Notes: generated from the sequence alone by a model not told the origin. A DNA stretch of 64,000 nucleotides from Streptomyces sp. NBC_01241 (GCF_041435435.1 NZ_CP108494.1:4932501-4996500); one strand, 5' to 3'. Positions 51,452 to 61,073 are shown, counted from the first letter of the stretch. Translations and numbers: made by a program.

Positions 51452-52423
51452 TCAGGGCTGTGAAATGAGTGAGGCGGCGAGCTTCAACCGATCCTTGAGT
51501 TGCTGCTTGGCCAGGTTGAGCGTCTCGGCATTCTTGTTGATTTGCCGTTTTTGGTAGGCGGACTGGACCGCGAAGTAGACGCCGACGAGATTGACCTCTT
51601 TTTTGCAGCTGACATCGGCTTTGGCGGCGGTGATGGCGGCGGGGGATGCGAGGGCGTTGTCGGCGATGCCGAGTTCCGTTGTGGCGTTCATCGGGTCGGC
51701 CACGGTGTGCCCCTTCCTCGCCATGCAGTCGGACCAGTACTTATTGACGGCCTTCGTCCGGGAATCCTCGCGTGTCCGGGACTCCGCCTGGGACTTGAGG
51801 TTGAAGACGTACAACGCATCCACGGCGTTCGGCTCGGGGGCGTACAGCTTGAGGAACGCCTCACGGCCGCAGCCGCCGATGGGCACCGCCCTGCCGTTGA
51901 CCTTCTGCTTGCTGCCGCCCTTCTTCTCGGCCTCCGCCTGGTTCTTCGGCATGTCGGCCGGAACCAGATCGGGTGCGCCGTGCAACGCGAGTTCCTCGGA
52001 CGCAGTGAGATTCTGCGGGGTCCGCGCGGGCGCTTCCGCTTCTCCGGGGACGCCGTAGCCGTACTGGGCCGCTTCGTTCGGGTCCACCACTCCGAAGATC
52101 CGCGCGTTCGGCTTGCTTGTTGCGGCGGAGACCAGGCGTCGCGGAGGGCTGTAGCGGAAGCCGAAGCGTTCCATGCACTGGGAGATGAGTGCGTCCTGGC
52201 CCTCCTGTACCGCGGCGAGCTCCTCCCGGGTGGCGTCGTAGGCGTCCAGGGGGAGCCGCAGCCCCACAGTGCTCAGCATCGTGGGGGTGGCTGACACCTC
52301 GGGTTCCGACTTCTCGTCGGTCTGCCCCACGTCGGCGGCGGAGGAACAGGCGGCAAGAAGCACGGCGGCGCAGGCCACACCGATCGAACGGTGGATGTGG
52401 CGGCGGCCGGAGAGCGGGTGCAT
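51452..52423 (-). CDS. Hypothetical lipoprotein
   Basis: The 323-residue protein starts at ATG 52423. It has a lipoprotein signal peptide (SIGVACAAVLLAAC, Cys at about 26) followed by an acidic Ser/Thr linker. The body is mostly helical, with QGQDALISQCMERFGFRYSP near residue 90 and KYWSDCMARKGHTVADPMNA later. A related Cys-containing lipoprotein is encoded at 53232. The C-terminus is helical (NAETLNLAKQQLKDRLKLAA). No family name recognised; it resembles the substrate-like lipoproteins found beside MacB-like export operons. Confidence 0.7.
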   Translation of the reverse strand: MHPLSGRRHIHRSIGVACAAVLLAACSSAADVGQTDEKSEPEVSATPTMLSTVGLRLPLDAYDATREELAAVQEGQDALISQCMERFGFRYSPPRRLVSAATSKPNARIFGVVDPNEAAQYGYGVPGEAEAPARTPQNLTASEELALHGAPDLVPADMPKNQAEAEKKGGSKQKVNGRAVPIGGCGREAFLKLYAPEPNAVDALYVFNLKSQAESRTREDSRTKAVNKYWSDCMARKGHTVADPMNATTELGIADNALASPAAITAAKADVSCKKEVNLVGVYFAVQSAYQKRQINKNAETLNLAKQQLKDRLKLAASLISQP

Positions 52424-52535
52424 GCGGATCCTTCGGGGGCGACCGGGTCGTACGATGTGGCAGCCGCTGTTCTGCCCGGCGCTTACGGGCAGAACAGCGG
52501 TGCCGTGTTGCGGGCGGTGTACTTCACCGGGACGG

Positions 52536-52961
52536 TCAGAAGTAGTACGCCGACGAGATCTCGTTCTTGAACGTGGCGGAGGCATTGCCGTAGTAGCCGA
52601 GCGGCAGGGAGCCGCGGATGCCGCCGCGGTTGGCGTCGGTGTACACGTCCCAGGCCGTCACGTCGCGGTTCCAGTACGAAGCGGTGTTGTCGTTGGTGGT
52701 CTGGCCCTGGCCGGGGCAGGTGCTGGCGGACGTCGACGAGATGAAGTGGTCGTTGGAGAAGTTGGCGTCCGAGCTGAGGAGGTCGAAGACGCAGCCGACG
52801 TAGTTCGAGTTGTAGTAGAGACCGAACTCTCCGCTCTCCACGTTGCCGTTCTTGTGGGTGGCGGCGGTCGCGGTGCCGGCGGTCACGAGCGTCAGCCCGG
52901 TGATCGCGGTCGCGGTCAGGGCGATGCCGGCCAGGCGCCGCGTAACGATTGATCGAGTCAT
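52536..52961 (-). CDS. Secreted peptidase-inhibitor-like protein (I36 type)
   Basis: The 141-residue protein starts at ATG 52961 with AAGGAGA 8 bases upstream. Signal peptide: LAGIALTATAITGLTLVTAG with cleavage near ATAA. The mature part is a beta/gamma-crystallin-like domain with GEFGLYYNSNYVGCVFDLLS, then NDNTASYWNRDVTAWDVYTD, matching the Streptomyces I36 inhibitor family (SMI-like). A pair of Cys probably bonds. It has no close operon partner. Confidence 0.75.
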   Translation of the reverse strand: MTRSIVTRRLAGIALTATAITGLTLVTAGTATAATHKNGNVESGEFGLYYNSNYVGCVFDLLSSDANFSNDHFISSTSASTCPGQGQTTNDNTASYWNRDVTAWDVYTDANRGGIRGSLPLGYYGNASATFKNEISSAYYF

Positions 52962-53231
52962 TCCGCTTCTCCTTGGTGGGTCACTCGGGATGCGCATGGG
53001 GTCGATGGGTCGCGAGCGCCAGCAATTCAATGAGACATGCATCGACACGTCTACTGCCCCGGGGGACAGTTGCTGTCGACAGACCGTCTCTGTAGCGTCA
53101 GCCGTCAGAGGCTTTGTCGCTTACCGCCAAGTTGCTTACTGAAGCCGATCGTTGGGCGCATGATGGGCTGCTTGCGCATCATGCGCGACGGCCGTCTCCT
53201 TCGCTTCTGTCCCTCTCCCGGGAGCTCCCGT

Positions 53232-53717
53232 ATGCGCTCTGTCCCTGCTGTCGCCAGAACTGCCGCGGCGCTGGTGCTGTTCTCCCTTGTGGCCGTCGGA
53301 TGTTCGGACTCGACGTCGGCGAAGCCGTCGGCGGGCGCTACCCAGCGGGTAGGCGAGAAGGCGTACTACACGTGCCTGAAGGACCACGGGCTCACGCTGG
53401 AGACGACCGACGGTGGAGCGCTGCGGGTCGAGAAGGGGAAGGACAGCAGCGCGGCCATATTGGCAGCGGAGAAGAAGTGTGCTCACCTCGTTCCCGCTCA
53501 GCAGGCCCCGCCCAAGGAACAGATGGAGCTGGAGCGGAAGATGAGCGCGTGCCTGCGGGAGCACGGCGTCAAGGGCTATCCGGACCCCGCCCCGGACGGG
53601 AACACCTGGCCCAGCGACGAGTTGATCGAGGAGATGAAGACGAACCCCGACTACCGCAAGGCGCAGCGGGAGTGCGATCCCAGGTCCGAAGGCGGCGACG
53701 TCACAGTCGGCGGTTGA
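53232..53717 (+). CDS. Hypothetical lipoprotein
   Basis: The 161-residue protein starts at ATG 53232 (GGGAG about 9 bases upstream). Lipobox LVAVGC at about residues 21-26. The mature part has YYTCLKDHGLTLETTDGGAL and MSACLREHGVKGYPDPAPDG, paired Cys and a Gly-Tyr-Pro repeat-like feature that recurs in actinomycete lipoproteins next to MacA/MacB genes. It ends 25 bases before the adaptor gene, so it is probably the first gene of that operon. Confidence 0.75.
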   Translation: MRSVPAVARTAAALVLFSLVAVGCSDSTSAKPSAGATQRVGEKAYYTCLKDHGLTLETTDGGALRVEKGKDSSAAILAAEKKCAHLVPAQQAPPKEQMELERKMSACLREHGVKGYPDPAPDGNTWPSDELIEEMKTNPDYRKAQRECDPRSEGGDVTVGG

Positions 53718-53742
53718 CGCGTCCGGAGGGGAGGGGGCTTCG

Positions 53743-55209
53743 ATGAGCGAGAACAGCGGCAACGACGGCAAGAGCGGCAAGAGCGGCAATAGCGGCAACG
53801 ACGGCGATGGCGGCAACGACGGGGACGGGCGGGACGGTGTTCTGGGGCGGCGCCGTCGCTGGGTGGTCGCTGTCGCCGTCGCAGCCGCGGTGCTCGGCAC
53901 CGTCGGTGTCGGCGCGTCGATGGTGATCAAGTCGCCGGGGCAGGTGGTGGCGGAGGCCCGCGCACCGCAGGAGGATGTGCTCACCGCGGCTGTGGAACAT
54001 CGGGTGCTGGTGTCCTCGGTGATCACCCGGGGTGAGGTGAGGGCGGGGCAGACCGTGAATGTCTCCCCGCAGGTGTCCGGCGGCGACGAGGGTGCGGCCG
54101 GAGCGGTGATCACGAAGCTGGCGGTCAAGGCTCAGGACGTCCTGGTGAGCGGTCGGCTGCTCATGGAGGTCTCCGGCCGCCCCGTGTTCGTACTGCAGGG
54201 GAAACTGCCCGTCTACCGGGACCTGCGCCCCGGCAGTGCGGGTGACGATGTCGAGCAGCTCCAGAAGGCGCTGCAGAACCTGGGTCGCCCCACCGCACCG
54301 GATGTGCGGGGCACCTTCGGTACGGGGACCAAGTCGGCGCTCAACTCCTTCTACGCGTCCATCGGTTACGACCCGTTGCCGGCTCAGGGCGACGACGGTG
54401 AGGGGCTCAAGTCCGCCGGCGCCGCGGTGCGGTCGGCCGAGCGCGCGCTGGAGGATGCCAAGGACTCCCAGGGTGCGGTGAAGAGCGATGCGCCCGGCGA
54501 TCCGCACAGGGCTGTGGACCGAGCTGCGGAAGACCTGAACGAGGCACGCGCCGCCTACGCCGAGGTGCAGGCGAAGTCGGGCCCGATGCTGCCGGCGGGC
54601 GAGGCGGTGTTCCTGGAGAGCTTCCCGGCCCGAGTGAACGCTGTGCAGGGCACCGTGGGCAGCAAGGTGTCGGGGACGGCCATGACCCTTTCCTCGGGCC
54701 GGCTGGTCGTGCAGGCGTACGTCCCCGAGTACCAGAAGGGGCTGCTGCGCGCCGGTCAGCACGTGAGGATCTACTCGGAGGTCACCGGGGTGTCGGCCGG
54801 GGCGAAGGTCTCCCGCGTCGCCGACACGCAGACGGCCCCGGCGCAGGCCGGCGCCGCCGGTTTTGGGCAGGAGGGCGGTGACAGCGGCGGTGGCCCGGCC
54901 GCCGGCCGCACCGGCTATCTGGTGCAGATCACCCCGGACAAGGCGCTTGACGCTCAACTGGCCGGCCAGGACGTCCGGTTGACGATCGAAGCGGCCTCCA
55001 CCGGCGGTAAGGCCCTGGTGGTGCCGATCACCGCGATCACCGCAGGTGCCGACGGCAGGACGGTGGTGACCGTGGTCGCCGGCTCCGGCGAGCAGAAGCG
55101 GGTCGAGATACGCCCGGGCACGTCCGGTGACGGCTTCGTGGCGGTTGTACCCGTGGTCGAGGGCGCCCTGCATGCGGGTGACAGAGTGGTCACCGGGGTG
55201 CGGGAATGA
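53743..55209 (+). CDS. Membrane-fusion adaptor with peptidoglycan-binding domain (MacA-like)
   Basis: The 488-residue protein has a Gly/Asn/Asp/Ser-rich cytosolic tail (residues 1-30), one membrane helix (VVAVAVAAAVLGTVGVG), a barrel-sandwich region, a peptidoglycan-binding-1 domain (RPGSAGDDVEQLQKALQNLG, residues about 165-200), a helical hairpin rich in Ala and Glu, and a C-terminal beta-barrel (LVVQAYVPEYQKGLLRAGQH, ALVVPITAITAGADGRTVVT). In actinomycetes these adaptors link a MacB-like ABC pump to the wall. It overlaps the ATPase gene by ATGA. Confidence 0.85.
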   Translation: MSENSGNDGKSGKSGNSGNDGDGGNDGDGRDGVLGRRRRWVVAVAVAAAVLGTVGVGASMVIKSPGQVVAEARAPQEDVLTAAVEHRVLVSSVITRGEVRAGQTVNVSPQVSGGDEGAAGAVITKLAVKAQDVLVSGRLLMEVSGRPVFVLQGKLPVYRDLRPGSAGDDVEQLQKALQNLGRPTAPDVRGTFGTGTKSALNSFYASIGYDPLPAQGDDGEGLKSAGAAVRSAERALEDAKDSQGAVKSDAPGDPHRAVDRAAEDLNEARAAYAEVQAKSGPMLPAGEAVFLESFPARVNAVQGTVGSKVSGTAMTLSSGRLVVQAYVPEYQKGLLRAGQHVRIYSEVTGVSAGAKVSRVADTQTAPAQAGAAGFGQEGGDSGGGPAAGRTGYLVQITPDKALDAQLAGQDVRLTIEAASTGGKALVVPITAITAGADGRTVVTVVAGSGEQKRVEIRPGTSGDGFVAVVPVVEGALHAGDRVVTGVRE

Positions 55210-55895
55210 CTGTGCCTGTCATCGAGTTCCGGCAGGTTGCACTGACGTATCCCGGGCCCCCGCCGGTCGCTGCCTTCCGGCCCTGCGACCTGGTGATCGA
55301 CCGGGGCGAATTCGTGACCGTCGTCGGCCCGTCCGGATCGGGCAAGTCGACGTTCCTCAACATTGCGGGTCTGCTGGACGCCCCGACCGCGGGGACGTAT
55401 CTCCTCGACGGCCTGGACACCCGGGCGATGAAGGACGGCGACCGCACAGCGCTGCGCGGGCGCCGGATCGGCTTTGTCTTCCAGTCCTTCCATCTGCTGC
55501 CGCACCGCAGCGCCCTGGAGAACGTCACGCTGGCCATGGTCTACAGCGGCGTGGCCCGCAAGGAGCGGCGGCAGCGGGCGAAGGAGGCGCTGGTACGGGT
55601 CGGACTCGGGCACCGTGTCGAGTCCCTGCCCACCAGGCTGTCCGGTGGAGAGCGACAACGGGTGGCGATCGCGCGGGCGCTGGTGGGCAGGCCCTCCCTG
55701 CTGCTGTGCGACGAGCCGACCGGCAATCTCGACACGGTCAACGCGCAGTCGGTGCTGGCGTTGCTGGCGGAGCTGCACTCCGATGGCATGACCGTACTGG
55801 TGATCACTCATGATCCGGAGGTGGCGGGGCGCGGCGCGCGTACGGTCACGATCCGCGACGGGGTGCTGTGCGAGCCCGAAGGAGCGACGAGGTGA
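55206..55895 (+). CDS. ABC transporter ATP-binding protein (MacB/LolD type)
   Basis: The 229-residue ATPase has Walker A GPSGSGKSTFLN, the Q-loop FVFQSFHLLPHRSALENV, signature RLSGGERQRVAIARAL, Walker B LLLCDEPTGNLD and switch His in VLVITHDPEV. The MacB/LolD-type spacing and the TGNLD motif mark it as a mechanotransmission exporter ATPase. It overlaps both neighbours by 4 bases (ATGA and GTGA), so three proteins are made from one message. Confidence 0.95.
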   Translation: MTVPVIEFRQVALTYPGPPPVAAFRPCDLVIDRGEFVTVVGPSGSGKSTFLNIAGLLDAPTAGTYLLDGLDTRAMKDGDRTALRGRRIGFVFQSFHLLPHRSALENVTLAMVYSGVARKERRQRAKEALVRVGLGHRVESLPTRLSGGERQRVAIARALVGRPSLLLCDEPTGNLDTVNAQSVLALLAELHSDGMTVLVITHDPEVAGRGARTVTIRDGVLCEPEGATR

Positions 55896-57142
55896 TCCGC
55901 GGCGTGCTGCGGACGCGCCGAACCCGTCCGGTGGAGCCCTCGGTGTTCTCCTTCGGTGACCTGCTGGGTGAATCACTCGCCGGCATGCTGCAGCGCCCGG
56001 CCCGTTCGGCGCTGACCGCGCTCGGTACGGTCCTCGGCGTGGGCACGTTCGTGGCCATTCTCGGTCTGATCGCTACCACCTCCTCGCAGATCGATGGCCG
56101 CTTCAACTCCCTCACCGCCACGGAGGTTTCGCTCGAGGACAAGGCCTCGCAACAGAATGAGTTCGCGGGACCCGCCTTTCCGCCGGACGCCGACGACCGG
56201 GTGGAGAGACTGAACGGGGTGCGCAGTGCCGGGGTGTACTGGCCGGTGCGGCTGGACGCCGCCGTCACCGTGCGCTCCGCCCCGGTGGGCCAAGTCGTCG
56301 GCGACGGGAAGGCAGAAGTGGTTGCCGCGTCCCCCGGCGTACTGGAGGCGGCCGAACCCACTCTTTCCCAGGGGCGGATCTATGACGACCTGATGTCCGA
56401 CGACGGGGCGTACGTCGCGGTCATCGGGTCGGGCGTCGCATCCCGACTCGGTATCACCACGCTGGAGACCCGGCCCGCCGTCTTCGTCGGCGACCAGCCG
56501 TTCACCGTCACCGGGATCATCGAGAAAACCGAACGCAAGGCCGACCTGCTTCTGTCGGTGGTCGTCCCGCGCACCACAGCCGAGAAGATCTGGGGTCCGC
56601 CCGAGGGCAGCAGCGCGACGATGCTGATCTCGACGGAACTGGGCGCCGCCCAGCAGGTCGCCAGGCTGGCCCCGACCGCGCTGCGGCCCGACCACCCCGA
56701 ATATCTCAAGGCCCTTCCTCCGCCCGACCCCCGGACGCTGCGCTCCGGAGTCAGCGGCGACCTGAGCCAGCTGTTCCTGCTGCTGGCGGGTATCTGCCTG
56801 GTCATCGGCGCGGTCGGGATCGCCAACACCACCTTGGTGTCGGTCCTGGAACGCACCGGCGAGATCGGTCTGCGGCGTGCGCTCGGCGCCCGGGCCAGGC
56901 ACATCACCGTGCAGTTCCTCGCCGAGTCCGGAGTCCTGGGAGCTCTGGGCGGTCTCATCGGGACCTCGCTGGGGGTGGCCACGGTGGTGGGTGTGGCCCT
57001 GGCCCGCGACTGGACGCCGGTCGTGCACCCGGCCACGGCCGCGGCGGCCCCCGTGATCGGCCTGGTCACCGGCGTACTGGCCGGGCTGTATCCGGCGTGG
57101 CGGGCGTCCCGCATCCAGCCCGCCGAGGCACTGCGTCGCTGA
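55892..57142 (+). CDS. ABC transporter permease (MacB/FtsX type)
   Basis: The 416-residue permease starts at GTG 55892 behind AAGGAG. One N-terminal membrane helix (ALTALGTVLGVGTFVAILGL), a large MacB-type outer domain (residues 70-270), then three C-terminal helices (LSQLFLLLAGICLVIGAVGI, AESGVLGALGGLIGTSLG, AAPVIGLVTGVLAGLYPAWR). The cytosolic ERTGEIGLRRALGARARH loop is the coupling helix typical of FtsX. With the ATPase and adaptor it should form an export complex for a small molecule or peptide. Confidence 0.92.
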   Translation: MIRGVLRTRRTRPVEPSVFSFGDLLGESLAGMLQRPARSALTALGTVLGVGTFVAILGLIATTSSQIDGRFNSLTATEVSLEDKASQQNEFAGPAFPPDADDRVERLNGVRSAGVYWPVRLDAAVTVRSAPVGQVVGDGKAEVVAASPGVLEAAEPTLSQGRIYDDLMSDDGAYVAVIGSGVASRLGITTLETRPAVFVGDQPFTVTGIIEKTERKADLLLSVVVPRTTAEKIWGPPEGSSATMLISTELGAAQQVARLAPTALRPDHPEYLKALPPPDPRTLRSGVSGDLSQLFLLLAGICLVIGAVGIANTTLVSVLERTGEIGLRRALGARARHITVQFLAESGVLGALGGLIGTSLGVATVVGVALARDWTPVVHPATAAAAPVIGLVTGVLAGLYPAWRASRIQPAEALRR

Positions 57143-57212
57143 TCGGCGCCACTGCGTTCCCGGATGGCGGGCCTGTCCCGCCGCTCTCGGACCGGGCTGC
57201 TTGAATGGGTGG

Positions 57213-57905
57213 GTGACCCGAGCTTCCCTGGACAAGCAGCCGCACGAAGTCGCCACGATGTTCGACGGCGTGGCGGCGAACTACGACCTCACCAACGACG
57301 TGCTGTCGCTCGGCCAGGCCCGGCTGTGGCGCAAGGAGGTCGCGAAGGCGGTGCACGCCCGGCCCGCGGAGAAGGTCCTCGACCTGGCGGCCGGCACGGC
57401 GACGTCGTCGCTGCCGTTCGCCGCGACGGGCGCGTACGTCGTGCCCTGCGACTTCTCCCTCGGCATGCTGCAGGAGGGCAAGAAGCGCAACTCCTGGCTG
57501 CCCTTCACCGCGGGCGACGCCACCCGGCTGCCGTTTCGCGACGAGACCTTCGACGTGGTGACCATCTCCTTCGGGCTGCGCAACGTCCAGGACACGGACG
57601 CGGCGCTGCGCGAGCTGTACCGGGTGACCAAGCCGGGCGGCCGGGTGGTGATCTGCGAGTTCTCGCAGCCGACCTGGGCGCCGTTTCGCACGGTGTACAC
57701 CGAGTACCTGATGCGGGCGCTGCCGCCGGTCGCGCGCGCGGTGTCGTCCAATCCGGACGCGTACGTCTATCTCGCCGAGTCCATCCGGGCCTGGCCCGAC
57801 CAGGCCGGGCTCGCGGCGAAGCTCCAGCAGGCCGGCTGGTCGAAGGTCGCCTGGCGCAATCTCACCGGCGGTGTGGTGGCGCTGCACCGGGGCGTACGTC
57901 CTTGA
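57213..57905 (+). CDS. menG: Demethylmenaquinone methyltransferase MenG (UbiE family)
   Basis: The 230-residue protein starts at GTG 57213, chosen to fit the family start VTRASLDKQPHEVATMF; a TTG at 57201 is also possible. SAM motif: KVLDLAAGTATSSLPFAATG, with NYDLTNDVLSLGQARLW upstream, ITISFGLRNVQ-like and LYRVTKPGGRVVICEFSQP. It methylates demethylmenaquinone, the last step of menaquinone synthesis, using S-adenosylmethionine. It is followed 196 bases later by the prenyl reductase. Confidence 0.94.
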   Translation: MTRASLDKQPHEVATMFDGVAANYDLTNDVLSLGQARLWRKEVAKAVHARPAEKVLDLAAGTATSSLPFAATGAYVVPCDFSLGMLQEGKKRNSWLPFTAGDATRLPFRDETFDVVTISFGLRNVQDTDAALRELYRVTKPGGRVVICEFSQPTWAPFRTVYTEYLMRALPPVARAVSSNPDAYVYLAESIRAWPDQAGLAAKLQQAGWSKVAWRNLTGGVVALHRGVRP

Positions 57906-58101
57906 AGCAACGGGCCGGTGCAGCCCGTTGACGGGAATCCGGGAGGCGGGGGCCGGCCGGTTCCGCGCTCGGGCCCGCAGCTGCGCGAAGGGCCCGGCCG
58001 ACATCGGGGAGCCCTTCGGAAGGCTGCCCCGCGGGCACCCATAGACTGCATGGGACAGGTGCCGCGCGGCACGCGATTTCGAGTCCTCGGGAGATCCGAC
58101 C

Positions 58102-59385
58102 GTGACCGAGCCCCTCTCCGGACACAGCGCGGACGTGATCGTCGTCGGGGCTGGCCCGGCCGGTTCCACGACCGCGTACTACCTCGCCAAGGCCGGACTG
58201 GACGTCCTGCTGCTGGAGAAGACGGCCTTTCCCCGGGAGAAGGTCTGCGGCGACGGCCTCACCCCGCGCGCCACCAAGCAGCTCGTCTCCATGGGCATCG
58301 ACATCTCCGAAGAGGCCGGCTGGCTGCGCAACAAGGGCCTGCGCATCATCGGCGGCGGCGTCCGCCTCCAGCTGGACTGGCCGGATCTCGCCTCGTACCC
58401 GGACTACGGACTGGTCCGCAAGCGCGACGACTTCGACGAGCAACTGGCCCGCCAGGCGCAGAAGGCGGGCGCGCGGCTGTACGAGCGCTGCAACGTCGGC
58501 GCTCCGATCGTCGACGACCGCACCGGCCGCATCACCGGCGTCAACGCGAAGCTCGGTGAGGAGAAGACCCCGGTCACCTTCCACGCCCCGCTCGTCGTCG
58601 CCGCCGACGGCAACTCCACCCGGTTGTCGCTCGCGATGGGCCTGCACCGCCGCGAGGACCGCCCGATGGGCGTGGCCGTGCGTACGTACTTCACCTCGCC
58701 CCGCCACGACGACGACTACCTGGAGTCCTGGCTGGAGCTGTGGGACCGCCGCGGCCCCCAGGACCGGCTCCTGCCCGGCTACGGCTGGATCTTCGGCATG
58801 GGTGACGGCACGTCCAACGTCGGTCTCGGCATCCTCAACTCCTCCTCCGCATTCAAGGAGCTGGACTGGCGCGAGGTCCTCAAGGCGTGGTGCGCGTCCA
58901 TGCCGCAGGACTGGGGCTACACCCCGGAGAACATGACGACGCCGATCCGCGGCGCCGCCCTCCCGATGGCCTTCAACCGCCAGCCGCACTACACCAAGGG
59001 CCTGTTGCTCGTCGGTGACGCGGGCGGCATGGTCAACCCGTTCAACGGCGAAGGCATCGCGTACGCCATGGAGTCGGGCCAGATCGCCGCGGACGTCATC
59101 GTCCAGGCCCACGCCCGCGCGACCCCGGCCCAGCGCGAACTGGCGCTCACCAACTACCCGAAGGTGCTCAAGGAGACCTACGGCGGCTACTACACGATGG
59201 GCCGCGCCTTCGTGAAGCTGATCGGCAACCCGAAGGTCATGAAGGTCGCCACCCAGCGCGGGCTGACGCATCCGCTGCTGATGAAGTTCACGCTGAAGAT
59301 GCTCGCCAACCTGACCGACCCTACGGGCGGCGACGCGATGGACCGGATCATCAACGGTCTGTCGAAGGTGGCCCCGAAGGCCTGA
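58102..59385 (+). CDS. Geranylgeranyl reductase family flavoprotein (MenJ-like)
   Basis: The 427-residue protein starts at GTG 58102. FAD motif VIVVGAGPAGSTTAYYLAKAG at residues 12-32, EKTAFPREKVCGDGLTPRAT following, and LLLVGDAGGMVNPFNGEGIA for the second FAD contact. This is the GGR family; MenJ in mycobacteria saturates one double bond of the menaquinone side chain, and its position next to menG supports the same role here. The C-terminal helix region (TPAQRELALTNYPKVLKETYG) is normal. Confidence 0.9.
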   Translation: MTEPLSGHSADVIVVGAGPAGSTTAYYLAKAGLDVLLLEKTAFPREKVCGDGLTPRATKQLVSMGIDISEEAGWLRNKGLRIIGGGVRLQLDWPDLASYPDYGLVRKRDDFDEQLARQAQKAGARLYERCNVGAPIVDDRTGRITGVNAKLGEEKTPVTFHAPLVVAADGNSTRLSLAMGLHRREDRPMGVAVRTYFTSPRHDDDYLESWLELWDRRGPQDRLLPGYGWIFGMGDGTSNVGLGILNSSSAFKELDWREVLKAWCASMPQDWGYTPENMTTPIRGAALPMAFNRQPHYTKGLLLVGDAGGMVNPFNGEGIAYAMESGQIAADVIVQAHARATPAQRELALTNYPKVLKETYGGYYTMGRAFVKLIGNPKVMKVATQRGLTHPLLMKFTLKMLANLTDPTGGDAMDRIINGLSKVAPKA

Positions 59386-59394
59386 GCCGCCCCC

Positions 59395-59443
59395 GGACCG
59401 GCCACGGCCGTGCTCAGTCGGTGAGCACGGCCGTGGCCGGTCC
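59395..59443. terminator. 22-bp hairpin terminator after the prenyl reductase
   Basis: Arms 59395-59416 and 59422-59443 are perfectly complementary around a 5-base loop, followed by TCTTTGT. It starts 10 bases after the stop codon. Confidence 0.92.
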
Positions 59444-59458
59444 TCTTTGTGCACGTAT

Positions 59459-59490
59459 GCCCGCGGAGGAACAGTTGTTGCTCCGCGGGC
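59459..59490. terminator. Second hairpin, terminator for the convergent transferase gene
   Basis: GCCCGCGGAG (59459-59468) pairs with CTCCGCGGGC (59481-59490) with a 12-base loop. It lies 87 bases past the stop of the glycosyltransferase-type gene that reads in from the right. Confidence 0.75.
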
Positions 59491-59576
59491 GCCGGCGGTC
59501 GCCGTGATGCGGCAGCGACGCAGCGCCCATCCGCAACATCAGTCCGCCGACACTGAAGCAGGCTTCGCGGCGTGTC

Positions 59577-60827
59577 CTACGCCCGTTGCCCGGCGTCCGC
59601 GCGCGGACGCCGGTCGTCCGCGTGCTCCTCGGCGCGCCGGCCGCCGGCGGCGACCACACGCCCCCCGTTCCGGGGCTGCATCAGCCGCATCCGGGCCAGC
59701 AGGTCGGTGATGGCGAAGTCGTAGCGGGGCTGGAGCAGCAGAAGCAGGCCCAGTCCGCTGACGAACGCGACGGCGAACAGCATCCAGGACTTGGCGCCCC
59801 GCGCCGAGTAGGCCACGATCCCGAACGAGAACAGCGCCGACCAGAAGTACATGAGAAGCACGGCCCGGCGTTGCGAGTGTCCGAGCTGGAGCAGCCGGTG
59901 GTGGAGGTGCCCCTTGTCGGCGGAGAAGGGGGACCGTCCGTTCCACGTACGCCTGACGACGGCGAGCACGAGGTCCGCGACCGGCAGCGCGATGACGGAC
60001 AGCGGAAGCAGCAGCGGAATGTAGACCGGCACCATCGCGGCCGACCCGGACGTACCGTCGACGGTCTGCTTGAGGAGGCTCGGATCGACCTCGCCCGTGA
60101 CGGAGATCGCGCACCCGGCGATGAGCAGCCCGAGCAGCATGGACCCGGAGTCCCCCATGAAGATCCGGGCCGGGTGCGTGTTGTGGACCAGGAAGCCGAG
60201 GCACATGCCCACCAGGATCGCGGAAATCAGCGTGGTGGCCGCGGCGGACTCGATCCCGTAGCCGTACCAGAGCCGGTAGGCGTACAGGAAGAACGCTGTC
60301 GCCGCGATGCCCACCGTCCCGGCGGCCAGCCCGTCGAGCCCGTCGACGAAGTTGACCGCGTTGATGGTGAAGACGATCAGTCCCACGGTCAGCAGGGTGC
60401 CCTGCCAGTCGGCGAGGTAGATCCCGTCGGTGCCCGGCACCGGGAGCCAGAGGATCGTCAGCCCCTGGAACGCCATCACACCGGCGGCGAGCACCTGGCC
60501 GCCGAGCTTGACCAGCGAATCCAGCTCCCACTTGTCGTCGAGCACCCCCAGCAGCCAGATCAGTGAGGCACCGGACAGCAGCGCCCCGGGTGTCGAGCTC
60601 TGCGTGAAGATCTCTTTCAGGTGCGGCATGTGGGAGGCCACGACGTATCCGGCGAGCAGCCCGCCGAACATGGCAATGCCGCCCAGGCGCGGAGTCGGTT
60701 CACGATGGACGTCGCGGGCCCGGATTTCCGGCATCGCTCCGATCGAGATGGCGAACTTCCGCACAGGAGCGGTCAGAAGATGGGTCACCGCCGCCGTGAT
60801 GAACAGCATGAGCAAGTAGTCCCGCAC
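59577..60827 (-). CDS. WecA/MraY-type undecaprenyl-phosphate sugar-1-phosphate transferase
   Basis: The 416-residue protein starts at GTG 60827. About eleven membrane helices; family motifs REPTPRLGGIAMFGGLLAGY, LLGVLDDKWELDSLVKLGGQ (Asp-Asp), AVNFVDGLDGLAAGTVGIAA (Asn-Phe-x-Asp), ARIFMGDSGSMLLGLLIAG and the His-rich ADKGHLHHRLLQLGHSQRRA loop, as in WecA/TagO. It starts a lipid-linked glycan (teichoic acid, cell-wall glycan or polysaccharide) by moving a GlcNAc-1-phosphate to undecaprenyl phosphate. The His cluster favours WecA over MraY. Confidence 0.93.
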   Translation of the reverse strand: MRDYLLMLFITAAVTHLLTAPVRKFAISIGAMPEIRARDVHREPTPRLGGIAMFGGLLAGYVVASHMPHLKEIFTQSSTPGALLSGASLIWLLGVLDDKWELDSLVKLGGQVLAAGVMAFQGLTILWLPVPGTDGIYLADWQGTLLTVGLIVFTINAVNFVDGLDGLAAGTVGIAATAFFLYAYRLWYGYGIESAAATTLISAILVGMCLGFLVHNTHPARIFMGDSGSMLLGLLIAGCAISVTGEVDPSLLKQTVDGTSGSAAMVPVYIPLLLPLSVIALPVADLVLAVVRRTWNGRSPFSADKGHLHHRLLQLGHSQRRAVLLMYFWSALFSFGIVAYSARGAKSWMLFAVAFVSGLGLLLLLQPRYDFAITDLLARMRLMQPRNGGRVVAAGGRRAEEHADDRRPRADAGQRA

Positions 60828-61023
60828 GGACGGCCCTCACATCCCGGCCCAGCAGCAGGCCGATACCTGAACAGTTTCTTCCGGTTCCTCCGGCGCCGCT
60901 GCTCAGGGTTGGACGGGGCCGGTGGCGAGTCCGGCGCGGCGGTATTTGAAGGCCGGGCCCCGGTCGAGGCCCCTCACTGCGCCCCGGCGAGCCTAACCCA
61001 TGCGGATTCCGGTACGACGGGGA

Positions 61024-61073
61024 GCGGCACAGAGCCGTCGCTCCCGAGCGGGGGAGTGACGGCCCTGTGCCGC
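61024..61073. terminator. Long hairpin downstream of the NlpC/P60 gene
   Basis: Arms 61024-61045 and 61051-61073 are nearly complementary (about 21 pairs with one bulge). It lies 49 bases after the NlpC/P60 stop. The remaining gap to the transferase start (294 bases in all) shows no gene. Confidence 0.75.
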